From positions 1,736,001 to 1,800,000 of the forward strand of contig NZ_CP108938.1 in assembly GCF_036347135.1 (NCBI RefSeq): 64,000 nt of DNA, given 5' to 3'. A program made the position numbers and the translations under genes. Each line of letters begins with the position of its first letter. Position 1 is the first letter of the stretch. Shown here piece after piece: positions 15,567 to 24,233 of the stretch. The notes under the pieces were generated by a model, which was given only the letters and a program-made list of their open reading frames with translations, was not told the DNA's origin and made no database searches. Origin of the DNA: Streptomyces sp. NBC_00775. GTDB lineage: Bacteria > Actinomycetota > Actinomycetes > Streptomycetales > Streptomycetaceae.

Positions 15567-16942
15567 GGGCGTTCGTCTCCCGGTCGTGGCCGCGTACCCT
15601 GCGGGGCCGGCTCTCGCTGGTCGCGCTGACCACCGCCACGCTGCTGATGGTGATCCTCACCGTCGCGTTCAACACCGTCGTCCAGCGCCACCTTCAGCAC
15701 CAGGCGGACGACGAACTGCGTACGCGGGGCGCCGCCGTCGCCGCGACCATCGATGCCAGCGGTCCCAAGGTGCGCGTGCTGGAGACGCCGGGCGAGGAAC
15801 TCCTCGACACGAACGTATGGATCTATGCGGGCGACCGGCTCCTCGAAAAACCCCCGTCCGCCACCGCCACCGGCCCGCTGACCCGCGCCGCCGACCGGCT
15901 GGCCGCGCGCGCGGGCCGGCACTGCGTCACCGCCCACGCCCACGGCGCGGTCCGGCTGTGCTCACGGCCGGTGCCCGGCGACCAGGGCGCCGCGACCGTC
16001 GTCACCGCGCTGGACCTGTCCCCGTACCGCAGCTCGGCCGACGCCCTGCTCCTCGCGTCGCTCGCGCTCGACGCCGTCATGCTGGCCTGTACATACGCGC
16101 TGACGCGCCTGGCGGTGGGGCGCGCGCTGCGTCCCGTGCGCACCATGACCGAGCACGCCACCCAGTGGAGCGCCATAGCCTCCGAGGAACGCTTCGGGAG
16201 CGTGGCCCGGCCCACCGAACTCGCCCAGCTGGGCGGGTCACTGGACGCGCTCCTGGACCGTATCCGCGCGCTGCTGCGGCACGAGCAGCAGCTCACCCGG
16301 GAGCTGTCGCACGAGCTGCGCAATCCGCTCGCCCGGATCATCGCCGAGCTCGACTGGTGGCAGGCCCGGCCCCGTTCGGCCGCCGACACCCGGACCACGC
16401 ACGAGGCCATCGCCGACGCCGCCCAGTCCATGCGCACGATCTGCGACACGCTGCTGGACGACGCCCGCGACAGCGCGGCCTCCGCCCCGGGCACGACCGA
16501 CGTGCTGCCTGTGCTGAGACGGCTCGCGGACCGCGCGGCGAAGACCGAGAAGGCGAAGAAGGCGGAGAAGGTCGAGGTCGTCGTCACCGGGCGGGACACC
16601 GCACTGTCGGCCGGGGTGCCGGACGCCCTCCTGGAGCGCATCGTCAGCCCCCTGCTCGACAACGCGCTGCGGCACGCGCGCACCCGGGTGGAGATCCGGG
16701 CCGGCGCCCGCCCGGGCGGCGTACGCGTCGAGGTCAGGGACGACGGTTCCGGCGTACCCGCGTCGTTCGTGCCGCAGCTCTTCCAGCCGGGGCGCCGCGC
16801 CGATCCCGGGGACGGACACGGCGGAGCGGGCCTCGGGCTGCCGCTCGCGCGACGCCTGGCCCGCTCCGCCGGCGGCGAGGTGCACCACGACGGGCGGCAC
16901 ACCTCGGGCGCGGCGTTCGTGGTCAGCCTTCCCGCGGGGTGA
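15563..16942 (+). CDS. Two-component sensor histidine kinase
   Basis: 459 residues. Membrane helices lie at about 16-40 and 160-180, flanking an extracytoplasmic sensor of about 120 residues. A linker leads to the phospho-acceptor His250 in ELSHELRNPL. The ATPase domain has LLDNALRHA (N box), EVRDDGSGVP (G1) and HGGAGLGLPLARRL (G2). A Lys/Glu-rich stretch near 330-345 interrupts the start of the ATPase domain. The neighbours (DedA, PAP2) suggest it watches the envelope. The end overlaps the convergent DUF347 gene by 20 bases. Confidence 0.92.
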   Translation: MRAFVSRSWPRTLRGRLSLVALTTATLLMVILTVAFNTVVQRHLQHQADDELRTRGAAVAATIDASGPKVRVLETPGEELLDTNVWIYAGDRLLEKPPSATATGPLTRAADRLAARAGRHCVTAHAHGAVRLCSRPVPGDQGAATVVTALDLSPYRSSADALLLASLALDAVMLACTYALTRLAVGRALRPVRTMTEHATQWSAIASEERFGSVARPTELAQLGGSLDALLDRIRALLRHEQQLTRELSHELRNPLARIIAELDWWQARPRSAADTRTTHEAIADAAQSMRTICDTLLDDARDSAASAPGTTDVLPVLRRLADRAAKTEKAKKAEKVEVVVTGRDTALSAGVPDALLERIVSPLLDNALRHARTRVEIRAGARPGGVRVEVRDDGSGVPASFVPQLFQPGRRADPGDGHGGAGLGLPLARRLARSAGGEVHHDGRHTSGAAFVVSLPAG

Positions 16943-17762
16943 GCCGGTCGGCGCCGGTGACATCCCGGCGGGTCACCGAGAGGTACACGACCAGGCCGAG
17001 GATCACCGCGAGGAACAGCACGCTGGTGACCACGGTGCCGAAGCCCAGGCCGCCGTCGCCGGTCGGCTGCGACAGGTAGTCGCCGACGGAGGCGCCCAGC
17101 GGCCGGGTGAGGATGTACGCGATCCAGAAGCTGAGTACGGCGTTCAGGCCGAGCGCGAAGTGCGCGACGGCGACCGCGGCGATGGCGAGGCCGAACAGGA
17201 CGGCGGACACCCAGTACCCGAGAGCCATCTTCTCGGCGACGAGGTCACCGGCCGCGGTGCCCAGCGCGAAGGTGAACAGCACCGCCAGCCAGTAGTAGGC
17301 CTCGCGTGAGGTCGAGTCGATGCTGTGGATCGACAGGGTCCGCTCGCGGCGGTACCAGACGAAGAAGACCACGGCGAGGGCGACGGCGAACACGGCGGTG
17401 CTGGTCTCCAGCGGCACGCCCAGGTTGTCGGTGAGGTTGTCGCTGATCAGCGTGCCGACAACGCTGATCAGGGCCACGGCGAGCCAGTAGACGCCGGCCT
17501 TGTAGGCCTTCGTACGGAACTGGACCACGAGGACCACCACCAGCAGCGCGCTCATCAGCAGCGACACGCCGGTCAGGCCCATGTTCAGCTTCTCGTTCAG
17601 AAGGTCCGCAGCGGTCTCGCCGACCGTCGTGCACAGCACCTTGATGATCCAGAAGAACGCGGTGACCTCGGGAACCTTGTTCCAGCGCAGGCGGTGGCCT
17701 GGGGCGGCCTCGGTGCGGAGGTACGCCCCGGACGTCTCAGAAGTCTCAGAAGTCTCAGTCAT
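16923..17762 (-). CDS. DUF347-repeat membrane protein (COG4705 type), first copy
   Basis: 279 residues. Repeated two-helix units each begin with a variant of VPEVTAFFWIIKVLCTTVGETAADLL. Related blocks recur as YWLAVALISVVGTLISD, YYWLAVLFTFALGTAAGDL and FWIAYILTRPLGASVGDYL, four copies as usual in the PF03988 family, whose role is unknown. The N terminus, MTETSETSETS, is encoded by a short direct repeat (GTCTCAGAA units). ATG 17762 is used; upstream extension gives non-conserved sequence. A paralogue lies at 21032-21904. Confidence 0.85.
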   Translation of the reverse strand: MTETSETSETSGAYLRTEAAPGHRLRWNKVPEVTAFFWIIKVLCTTVGETAADLLNEKLNMGLTGVSLLMSALLVVVLVVQFRTKAYKAGVYWLAVALISVVGTLISDNLTDNLGVPLETSTAVFAVALAVVFFVWYRRERTLSIHSIDSTSREAYYWLAVLFTFALGTAAGDLVAEKMALGYWVSAVLFGLAIAAVAVAHFALGLNAVLSFWIAYILTRPLGASVGDYLSQPTGDGGLGFGTVVTSVLFLAVILGLVVYLSVTRRDVTGADRLTPREG

Positions 17763-17910
17763 GAGGCCCGACCCTGGCAGCCGGAGTCTGAACACATCCT
17801 GACTGCGTGCGGGATCACTTCTGGCGTACGGGTGCCGGGCGGGGCCGACGAACACCACGTGAGCGACAAGGCGTTTCGCCGTCTCGAACTCACCTGATCC
17901 GTACGGTCCT

Positions 17911-18882
17911 TCACAGCACCCGGCGGCGCACCAGCACTCCCAGCGCCAGCAGCCCCGGGAGCAGCGGCAGCCACACGGTCAGCAGCCGGTAGCCGAGGAC
18001 CGCCGTCGCCGCCGCCCCGCCCGGTGCTCCGGCGAGGGTGAGGGCCAGGGCGAGCGCGGCGTCCAGGGAGCCGAAGCCGCCGGGGGTCGGCAGCAGCACG
18101 GCGGCACTGCTCGCGGCGAGGTAGGCCAGTGCCACCTGGGCCGGGGGCAGCGGCAGGTCGATGGCCTGGGTGACGGCGATGACCACGGCGGCGTGCAGCG
18201 AGGCGAAGGCGAGCGAGCCGCCCCACAACGCGACCGCCCGCGCGGGAACTTCGTGCACGGCCCGGACGTCCGCCAGCACGGCTCGCAGCGCGCGCCGCAG
18301 CGGCCCGGACACGAGGACCACGGCGGTGACGGCCACCGCGACCGTCACCGCCCATGCCGTCGCGGAGACGTGCGGGAAGCGGAGCGCGCCGGGACAGGCC
18401 AGCGCGAGCGCGGCGATCAGACAGCCTCGCACCACGGTCCCGGCGGTGGCCTTGACCGCGAGCGCGGTCGCCGACCGGGTGACGGGCAGCCCGCACCGGG
18501 TCAGAAAGCGCAGGTTGACGGCGCCCGCCCCGATACCGGCGGGCAACACATGGTTGGCGGCGGAGGCCGCGAACTGCACCGCCACCAGACGCCCGGTGGG
18601 CAACGGCCGGGCCACCGCGCCCTGCTGGGCGAGCGCCGAACATGCCCAGGTCGCCACGGTGGCGGCGGTCGCCACCAGCAGCCAGCCGCGGTCGGCGACG
18701 GCGAGCCGTGCCGCGCCGGTCTCGATCACCGGCCAGTGACGGCGGGCGGCGTACACGGCGCACAGCACCACGACGAGCGTGACTCCGGCGTGCCAGGAGA
18801 GCCGTCGGCCGACGGACACCGGGCCTCTGGTGGACGCCGGACCGGTGGCGGCTGTCGAAGGGGCGCTGGGCGGGAGGCTCAT
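17911..18882 (-). CDS. Lysylphosphatidylglycerol-synthase-type membrane protein (flippase domain only)
   Basis: 323 residues, about eight membrane helices, with family blocks FAASAANHVLPAGIGAGAVNLRFL near residue 105 and LPTPGGFGSLDAAL near 265. This matches PF03706, the membrane half of MprF-like proteins. The soluble aminoacyl-transferase half of MprF is absent, so lipid translocation rather than lipid aminoacylation is likely. The start overlaps the stop of the upstream membrane gene (ATGA), so the two are coupled and both probably fall under the BlaI-type dyads at 19580-19627. Confidence 0.82.
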   Translation of the reverse strand: MSLPPSAPSTAATGPASTRGPVSVGRRLSWHAGVTLVVVLCAVYAARRHWPVIETGAARLAVADRGWLLVATAATVATWACSALAQQGAVARPLPTGRLVAVQFAASAANHVLPAGIGAGAVNLRFLTRCGLPVTRSATALAVKATAGTVVRGCLIAALALACPGALRFPHVSATAWAVTVAVAVTAVVLVSGPLRRALRAVLADVRAVHEVPARAVALWGGSLAFASLHAAVVIAVTQAIDLPLPPAQVALAYLAASSAAVLLPTPGGFGSLDAALALALTLAGAPGGAAATAVLGYRLLTVWLPLLPGLLALGVLVRRRVL

Positions 18883-19565
18883 ACCGTTCCGCCTCCGGCC
18901 CCTCGGACGACGTGGACACGCAGGTCACCGGCGCGGTGCGGGGCCCAGTCGCGGGCGTACGCGGGCGGGCGTCCCGCCGGGGTGGTGACCACGGCGACCG
19001 GTTCGCGCTGTCCGGCCCGCACGATATCCGACTGCGTGGTGTTGGCGTTGTGGCCGCTGGTCACGACGGAGGAGCAGCCGGCGTAGAAGGCGATCGGGAC
19101 GGCCTGACAGCCGGTCAGCGGACAGGGCGGCCGTACGCCGAGCCGGTGCAGCTCGGCCGCGGTGCTCGCCCAGCCACGGTGGGAGGGGGTGGTGCGCTGC
19201 ACGGTGGCGGCCCGGCCCGGGGCGGTGACCAGGTGGACGAGGGCGTCGGCGATCCACTCGCCCGCTCCGGCCACCAGGCCCGCGACGAGTGCGAGAAGCA
19301 GTCGTGGCCGGCGCCATCGGCGGACGGCCACGACGAGGACGAAGAGGGGCAGGGTCGCCCAGATCACGTCGGTGGGCCGCATCCGCGCCATCAGGGCGGT
19401 GCTCAGGCCCGCTCCCCCCGGTGCCGCCCGGTCGAAGCGGTCCGCCTGGGCGCGCAGGAAGCAGCCGACGCCGGCCAGGGCGCCGATCACGACCCAGTAG
19501 TTGGGCATGGCCTGCGGACCGTGGCGCTTGGCGCCGACGGGCGGGACGTTCAAGGTCTTGAGCAT
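18879..19565 (-). CDS. Membrane protein of unknown function
   Basis: 228 residues. Hydrophobic segments lie at about 20-40, 65-80 and 90-110. A soluble C-terminal part contains GVRPPCPLTGCQAVPIAFYA, then GCSSVVTSGHNANTT. The Cys pattern and the GHNANTT block look conserved, but I cannot assign a family. ATG 19565 has an AAGGGTGG site. It is translationally coupled to the LPG-synthase-type gene, which suggests a shared membrane-lipid role. The operator dyads lie directly upstream. Confidence 0.6.
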   Translation of the reverse strand: MLKTLNVPPVGAKRHGPQAMPNYWVVIGALAGVGCFLRAQADRFDRAAPGGAGLSTALMARMRPTDVIWATLPLFVLVVAVRRWRRPRLLLALVAGLVAGAGEWIADALVHLVTAPGRAATVQRTTPSHRGWASTAAELHRLGVRPPCPLTGCQAVPIAFYAGCSSVVTSGHNANTTQSDIVRAGQREPVAVVTTPAGRPPAYARDWAPHRAGDLRVHVVRGAGGGTV

Positions 19566-19579
19566 CGTCCACCCTTCAG

Positions 19580-19627
19580 CCCTACAAGATGTAGGGTTTC
19601 CCTCACCCTACAAGACGTAGGGTGAGG
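19580..19627. promoter_or_regulatory. Two perfect BlaI-type palindromes
   Basis: CCCTACAAGATGTAGGG (19580-19596) is a perfect dyad about a 3-base centre. CCTCACCCTAC-N5-GTAGGGTGAGG (19601-19627) has 11-bp perfect arms. Both contain the CTAC/GTAG core of BlaI operators. They sit between the divergent membrane operon (start 19565) and the second BlaI gene (19745), so they probably control both. Confidence 0.8.
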
Positions 19628-19744
19628 GCGGGAGCCGGGAAAACACCGCCAAATTAGCGCGTACCGCCCACCGGTGCAGGCCGGGAAGGCCATCCGGATG
19701 TCCGCACCGGTCCGCGTGCCCCTACGCGCTGTAAGGTGACGGAC

Positions 19745-20128
19745 ATGGCTGGCACAGGCCCCCACGGCAGAGCGGAACGGCGCAGCGCGGGCGAGTTGGA
19801 GAGCGAAGTCCTCGCCGCCCTGTGGGCCACCGACGACGCGCTGACGCCCGCCGAGATCCAGGCCGAGATCGGCGGCGGTCTCGCCTACAACACCGTGCAC
19901 ACCATCCTCAAGCGCCTGTACGACAAGGGTCTGGTCCTGCGTGACGTGGACGGACGGCGCGGCGCGTACCGGCCCGCCAAGAACGCGGCCGAACTGACCG
20001 CCGAGGCCATGCACGAAGCACTCGACCGAGGACCCGACCCGATCGCGGCCCTCCAGCAGTTCGTCACCGGGCTGAGCCCCCAGGAGGAAGAGGCCCTGCG
20101 CGACCTCCTCGGGGGGAACGGGCCATGA
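19745..20128 (+). CDS. BlaI/MecI-family repressor (second copy)
   Basis: 127 residues, with winged-helix blocks LESEVLAALWATDDALTPAEIQAEI and YNTVHTILKRLYDKGLVLRD, and a C-terminal dimer helix. ATG 19745 has AAGGTGACGG upstream, and an in-frame GTG lies at 19736. It should bind the palindromes at 19580-19627. It is coupled to its own M56 partner by an ATGA overlap, mirroring the pair at 12175-13472 in inverted orientation. Confidence 0.9.
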   Translation: MAGTGPHGRAERRSAGELESEVLAALWATDDALTPAEIQAEIGGGLAYNTVHTILKRLYDKGLVLRDVDGRRGAYRPAKNAAELTAEAMHEALDRGPDPIAALQQFVTGLSPQEEEALRDLLGGNGP

Positions 20129-21024
20129 GGATCGACGTCTACGTTCCGATCGTCCTGTCGCTGTTGCTCCCGGCGGTCGCACCGCAGGTGGGCAGGCGGG
20201 TGTCGCCCGCCCTGGCGGCCCGCGTCCTCACCGTCGCGGGCGTGCTGACCGCGGCCGCCTCCACCTGGGCGCTGTTCCTGCTCTCCGCCACACTGATCAA
20301 CCGGGCCCCCTCGGTGGCCGCGGAGGCCAGCGAGCAAGGCCGCGCACTGCCCGAGCCCGTCCCGGAGACCATCGCCGTCGTGGCGGTCGCCGCCCTCGGC
20401 GTGATCGCCTTCCGGCTCTTCCACGCGGTACGAGCGCACTACGCGACCCGCCGGGTCCTGCTCCGGCTGTGCGAAGGGCACCCGCCGGACAGCGAACTCA
20501 TCGTCGCCGCCTCCTCGACGCCGCACGCCTTCGCGATCCCCGGGACGCCGGGCCGGATCCTGGTCACGGCCGCGATGCTCGGCGCGCTGGAGCCCGCGGA
20601 GCGGCGCGTCCTGCTGGCCCACGAGCGCGCTCATCTCACCCACCGGCACTCGGCGCTGTCCACCGCCGTGATCCTGGCGGCCGCGGCCAACCCGCTGCTC
20701 GTGCCGGTGCGCACCACCGTCACGTTCCTGCTGGAGCGCTGGGCCGACGAGGTGGCCGCGGGCAGCGTCGGCGACCGCCGCACCACCGCGCGCGCCCTCG
20801 CCCGCGCCGCCCTCATCTCCCAGCGCGCCCGTACGGGCTGCGCCCTGCACTTCTCCGAACATGCCGTCACCCGCCGGATCGCGGCGCTGCAGACGGCCCC
20901 GCCGCCCGACCTGTGGCCCATCGGGGCGGCCGTCCTCGCCCTGGGCGCGCTGCCCGCGCTCGGCGCGGTCGACGCCACCGGCGACCTGCTGCGACTGCTG
21001 GCCGAGACACTGCCCGACTGGTAG
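20125..21024 (+). CDS. M56-family membrane metallopeptidase (second copy)
   Basis: 299 residues. Membrane helices near 5-20, 35-58 and 83-100 are followed by the zinc motif HERAH at 166-170, with RWADEVAAG downstream as the further acidic ligand region, and a C-terminal helix. The layout equals that of the copy at 12175-13104. It is the expected protease for the coupled BlaI repressor. No sensor domain for a beta-lactam is visible. Confidence 0.88.
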   Translation: MRIDVYVPIVLSLLLPAVAPQVGRRVSPALAARVLTVAGVLTAAASTWALFLLSATLINRAPSVAAEASEQGRALPEPVPETIAVVAVAALGVIAFRLFHAVRAHYATRRVLLRLCEGHPPDSELIVAASSTPHAFAIPGTPGRILVTAAMLGALEPAERRVLLAHERAHLTHRHSALSTAVILAAAANPLLVPVRTTVTFLLERWADEVAAGSVGDRRTTARALARAALISQRARTGCALHFSEHAVTRRIAALQTAPPPDLWPIGAAVLALGALPALGAVDATGDLLRLLAETLPDW

Positions 21025-21031
21025 TCACCCG

Positions 21032-21904
21032 TTACGACCGCCGCTCCTTGACGTGGGCGTAGCCCATGAGGCCGATGAGGATCGCGAAGAGCACGGCCGA
21101 GGAGCCCGCCGTGCCGAGGTCGAGACCGCCCTTGGCGACGGGCTTGGTCAGGAAGTCACCCGCCGTGGCGCCGAGGGGGCGGGTGAGCACGAAGGCGAAC
21201 CAGAACAGCAGGACATTCGGCACGACCGGCACACGTGTCAGCGCGAGGAGCACCGCGAGTACGCCGCCCACCAGCAGCGCGCCGCCCGCGTAGCCGAGTC
21301 CGGAACTGTCGGACAGGAAGTCACCCATGGAGGTGCCGAGTGTGTTCGACACGAGGATCGCCGCCCAGAAGAGGGCCTCGCCCCGGAAGGTCACGATGTC
21401 GCGGATGACGAACGTCTGTCCGGTCATCCTCCAGACGGCGAAGATGACGATCAGCAGCGAGATCAGGATCGCGGCACCCGCGGGGTATCCGAGCCCGAGG
21501 CCCTGCGGCCCCCAGCCGAGCGAAGTGGCGCCGCCCGAGAGGTACTTGGCGCTGGCGTCACGGTTCATGAAGTCGGACATCGTGGTGCCGGCCATGCTGG
21601 TCGACAGGATCACGGTCCAGTAGAAGAACGGGTTGTACCGGCGTGACCTGAGCTGCACGACCAGCGTGATCACGAAGATCAGGAACAGCAGGATGGTGGT
21701 GAGGAAGTAGCCCAGCTTGAGGGTCTGGGCGAAGAGGTCGCCCGCCGTCTCGCCGAGTGTCGTCGCGGCGATCTTCATGACCCAGAAGGCCAGGGTCACC
21801 TCCGGCAGCTTCTTCATCACGTACGTGCCGGGATCGGCGACGCTCAGAGGGGTGACACTCGGATCGGTGGCACTCGGATCGGTCACGAGTTCCGGCTTGT
21901 CCAA
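21032..21904 (-). CDS. DUF347-repeat membrane protein, second copy
   Basis: 290 residues and clearly paralogous to the gene at 16923-17762. Units include LPEVTLAFWVMKIAATTLGETAGDL, FYWTVILSTSMAGTTMSDFM, FWAAILVSNTLGTSMGDFL and FWFAFVLTRPLGATAGDFL. The start is a TTG at 21902-21904, preceded by AGGAGA at good spacing. The N-terminal 30 residues (TDPSATDPSVTPLSVADPG) are encoded by a short direct DNA repeat. Function is unknown. It converges on the second M56 gene with a 7-base gap. Confidence 0.85.
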   Translation of the reverse strand: MDKPELVTDPSATDPSVTPLSVADPGTYVMKKLPEVTLAFWVMKIAATTLGETAGDLFAQTLKLGYFLTTILLFLIFVITLVVQLRSRRYNPFFYWTVILSTSMAGTTMSDFMNRDASAKYLSGGATSLGWGPQGLGLGYPAGAAILISLLIVIFAVWRMTGQTFVIRDIVTFRGEALFWAAILVSNTLGTSMGDFLSDSSGLGYAGGALLVGGVLAVLLALTRVPVVPNVLLFWFAFVLTRPLGATAGDFLTKPVAKGGLDLGTAGSSAVLFAILIGLMGYAHVKERRS

Positions 21905-22029
21905 TGTTCAATTCTCCTGTGGGGGGGGGTGGCTCAACGGTGCACATGCCTTGACGGCATGATGATCAACGTGGCAGCCACACCCTGAACGCATCCTGAA
22001 CACGCGGGCCAATCAGCCCATATGGGTGA

Positions 22030-22044
22030 TAGACGACCGGTCGT
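22030..22044. promoter_or_regulatory. TetR-type operator overlapping its own promoter
   Basis: TAGACGACCGGTCGT contains the perfect 12-base palindrome ACGACCGGTCGT (22033-22044). It ends 11 bases before the TetR start. The overlapping TACACT (22044-22049) could be the -10 of a leaderless promoter, so binding would block self-transcription. The same sequence recurs at 25262-25279. Confidence 0.72.
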
Positions 22045-22055
22045 ACACTTGCCCC

Positions 22056-22676
22056 ATGGGACGGACCAGCGACGCCAGGGAGAAGATCCTCAGCGCCGCG
22101 CAATCGCTCATCGAGCTGCGCGGCTACTCGGCCTTGGGCGTGGCCGAGATCTGCAAGGCGGCGGGCGTACCCAAGGGCAGCTTCTACTACTTCTTCGCCT
22201 CCAAAGAAGCTCTCGCCCTGGCCGTGATCGACGAGCACTGGGCCGGCCAGCAGCGCACCTGGACACGCATCCTGAACAGCGGCGAGGAACCACTGCAACG
22301 GCTGCGCCTGCTGTTCGAGGAGACAGAGGCAGGCCAGCGCGCCGGACAGCAGGGCTGCGGCACCGTCTCGGGCTGCCTGTTCGGGAACCTCACCCTGGAG
22401 TTGAGCAACCACACCGAGGCCATCCGCGCACGGCTTCAGGAGATCTTCGACGCGCAGGTCGAGCTGGTCGACTCGGTCATCGCCGAGGCCCTTGAGCGCG
22501 AGGAGATCACCGCGACCGACACCCGGGAGGCCGCACGGGCGGTGGTCGCCCAGCTGGAGGGCCAGGTGTTGTTCGCCAAGCTCTACAACAGCACCCATCG
22601 GCTCGGCCCCCTGTGGGCGAACTGCCTGGCCCTGCTCGGCGCTCGCGCGCCGCGGGAGGCCGTGGCCGGCACCTGA
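22056..22676 (+). CDS. TetR-family transcriptional repressor
   Basis: 206 residues. The N-terminal helix-turn-helix (about 5-52) reads GYSALGVAEICKAAGVPKGSFYYFFASKEAL. A ligand and dimer domain follows, with a Cys-containing stretch GQQGCGTVSGCLFGNLTLEL near 110 that is common in the subgroup acting on SDR and oxidoreductase genes. ATG 22056 is preferred; the frame is open 30 bases further upstream, but that would run through the operator. The shared operator at 25262-25279 suggests it represses the SDR/SnoaL operon as well as itself. Confidence 0.88.
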   Translation: MGRTSDAREKILSAAQSLIELRGYSALGVAEICKAAGVPKGSFYYFFASKEALALAVIDEHWAGQQRTWTRILNSGEEPLQRLRLLFEETEAGQRAGQQGCGTVSGCLFGNLTLELSNHTEAIRARLQEIFDAQVELVDSVIAEALEREEITATDTREAARAVVAQLEGQVLFAKLYNSTHRLGPLWANCLALLGARAPREAVAGT

Positions 22677-22783
22677 CTCCTCCGGGTCGTGCCATGACCG
22701 CGCGGGCACGGGACGATCACCCGGTGGCCCGGCGCTGCGGGCGAAGGCATCGCGTCGACATGGCTGATGCGGCGCGATGCGCC

Positions 22784-23407
22784 TCACTGGCCTCGCCAGA
22801 TGTTGTCGAAGGCCGCCTCTTCGACGCTTCGCCGTTGCCGTACGCCTTCCAGTTCCGTCACGGCGTGGTGGACGGCGGCCAGTACGGTCACGACCGCGTC
22901 GTCGGCAAGGTTCGCGGGCTCTTCGGTCGGATCGGTCGGATCGGTCGGCTCATGGTGGATGCCCACGGCGGCCGCGAAGCCTGCGAGGACAGGCTCGCCT
23001 GACGTCCAGCGGTCGGCGGCGTGGCGACGGGCCGGCGAGTCGACCAGAGCCGTGGGGCCGGTCCGGACGGGAATCCAGCGGCGGCGTCGCCGGGTGACGT
23101 GTCCTTCCGCCCGCAGGACGGCGCCGTAGGCCGCGGAAAGGCCGCGGCCCCGCCGCCACAGCCAGTCCTCGACGGACTCGTACGGCGCCTGCCGGGTGAG
23201 CGACGACACGGCCTCGCCCAACAGGGGGTCACCCATGGTCCAGTGCGGGCCGGGCACGATGAGGTCGCCGTCCAGGGTGAGGGCCTGGGCGTCGAGGAGG
23301 TCGACCAGTTCGGCTCCCGCGAGGGCCAGCGACAGGTCGCCCTGATCGACGGGACGGCTGGACTCGACGTCCATGGTGACGATCAGCAGGTCCTGCGCTG
23401 TGGTCAT
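22784..23407 (-). CDS. GPP34 (GOLPH3/Vps74-like) family protein
   Basis: 207 residues. The N terminus TTAQDLLIVTMDVESSRPV and the region LALAGAELVDLLDAQALTLDGD fit the GPP34 domain (PF05719), known in yeast and man as a phosphoinositide-binding Golgi adaptor and common without known role in actinomycetes. The middle (WLWRRGRGLSAAYGAVLRAEG) also fits. ATG 23407 is chosen over an in-frame GTG at 23419. A short DPTDPTDPTEEP run is encoded by GGATCGGTC repeats. Confidence 0.8.
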   Translation of the reverse strand: MTTAQDLLIVTMDVESSRPVDQGDLSLALAGAELVDLLDAQALTLDGDLIVPGPHWTMGDPLLGEAVSSLTRQAPYESVEDWLWRRGRGLSAAYGAVLRAEGHVTRRRRRWIPVRTGPTALVDSPARRHAADRWTSGEPVLAGFAAAVGIHHEPTDPTDPTEEPANLADDAVVTVLAAVHHAVTELEGVRQRRSVEEAAFDNIWRGQ

Positions 23408-23460
23408 GACGGGCTCCACGTCTGAGGCGTCGGTGGCGAGCCGGGGTCATCGGCGGCACG

Positions 23461-23640
23461 TCACTCCGGGGACCGGAACCGCGAACGGCCGGCCGACCGC
23501 GGCTCGGCAACGTCGCGTACTACCACCATGTCGCGCGGGAACCCGATACGCAGCACGGCGGCGGCCGTGGCGGCCGCGAGGACCACGACGGCGGCCAGGG
23601 GCCAGGATCAGGGCCTGGTGGTAGCCGTGCCGAGGCAGGG
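23461..23640 (-). pseudogene. Possible MFS-transporter C-terminal remnant
   Basis: The 352-base gap 23408-23759 has no intact gene. On the minus strand one frame gives GYHQALILA. A one-base shift then continues LAAVVVLAAATAAAVLRIGF, then PRDMVVVRDVAEPRS, ending at TGA (23461-23463). This resembles the last membrane helix and tail of a drug-efflux MFS protein, but only one helix is visible and the match is by eye. The rest of the gap shows nothing recognisable. Confidence 0.3.
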
Positions 23641-23759
23641 GCGTGACGGCCAGGAGCCGAGGACCAGGGCGAGGGGTATCCGGCGGTCAGGAGCCCGGCA
23701 GAACGGCGGAACCGCAGGTGGGCCCCCGCGGCGAGGACGGGGAACGGAAAGGCGTTCCG

Positions 23760-24062
23760 TCACCGCGCGGCGTCGCTTCGGCCCGGGTCGTTGGGGTGGG
23801 ACTCCAGTGCGGTGACGGTGAGAGTCATCCACGGGCGCAGCGGGAGCGTGCCGAGCACCTTCTCGTGGAGCTCGTCCTCGTCGGCGGCTCGCCAGATGCC
23901 GATGCTGCGCAGCTCACCGACCGGGCGCCAGAGCCGCGCCAGGTTGCCGGTGCCCGCCAGTTCCCCGGCGCGGACGGCTTCGGCGGCGCGTCGCCGGTCG
24001 ACCTCGTCCTGGCTGGTGCCCTCGGGGACGGTGGTGGTGATCTCGACCAGGAACTCTCGCAT
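23760..24062 (-). CDS. Muconolactone delta-isomerase-like protein
   Basis: 100 residues, the usual length of the family. The N terminus MREFLVEITTTVPEGTSQDEVD and a later LARLWRPVGELRSIGIWRAAD match muconolactone isomerases (PF02426), small ferredoxin-fold proteins. No other beta-ketoadipate genes are nearby, so a classical catechol role is doubtful; many actinomycete homologues sit beside regulators and oxidoreductases. GGAG lies 7 bases before the ATG. It diverges from the LysR gene, which probably regulates it. Confidence 0.82.
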   Translation of the reverse strand: MREFLVEITTTVPEGTSQDEVDRRRAAEAVRAGELAGTGNLARLWRPVGELRSIGIWRAADEDELHEKVLGTLPLRPWMTLTVTALESHPNDPGRSDAAR

Positions 24063-24196
24063 GGTCCCGCTCCGCTCGATGGGGCGTCCGGCGGGGACCG
24101 GAGCGCCGCTGGTGGTGATCGTCGACCGTCTCAGGCCGCCGGGCTTCCCTGTACTCATCGTCGGCCCGCACCTGGTGTGCCGCCACGACCGGCTTC

Positions 24197-24219
24197 CTCC
24201 CTGCTGGAAGGCGTGGCCT
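24197..24219 (+). repeat. 23-base element upstream of lysR (inverted partner at 25172-25194)
   Basis: CTCCCTGCTGGAAGGCGTGG plus CCT. It contains the small dyad AGGC-GTG-GCCT and lies 15 bases before the LysR start, inside the divergent promoter region. Its reverse complement recurs beyond the 3' end of lysR with one change, so it is probably a regulator-binding site. Confidence 0.65.
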
Positions 24220-24233
24220 CGCACCGACGTAGC

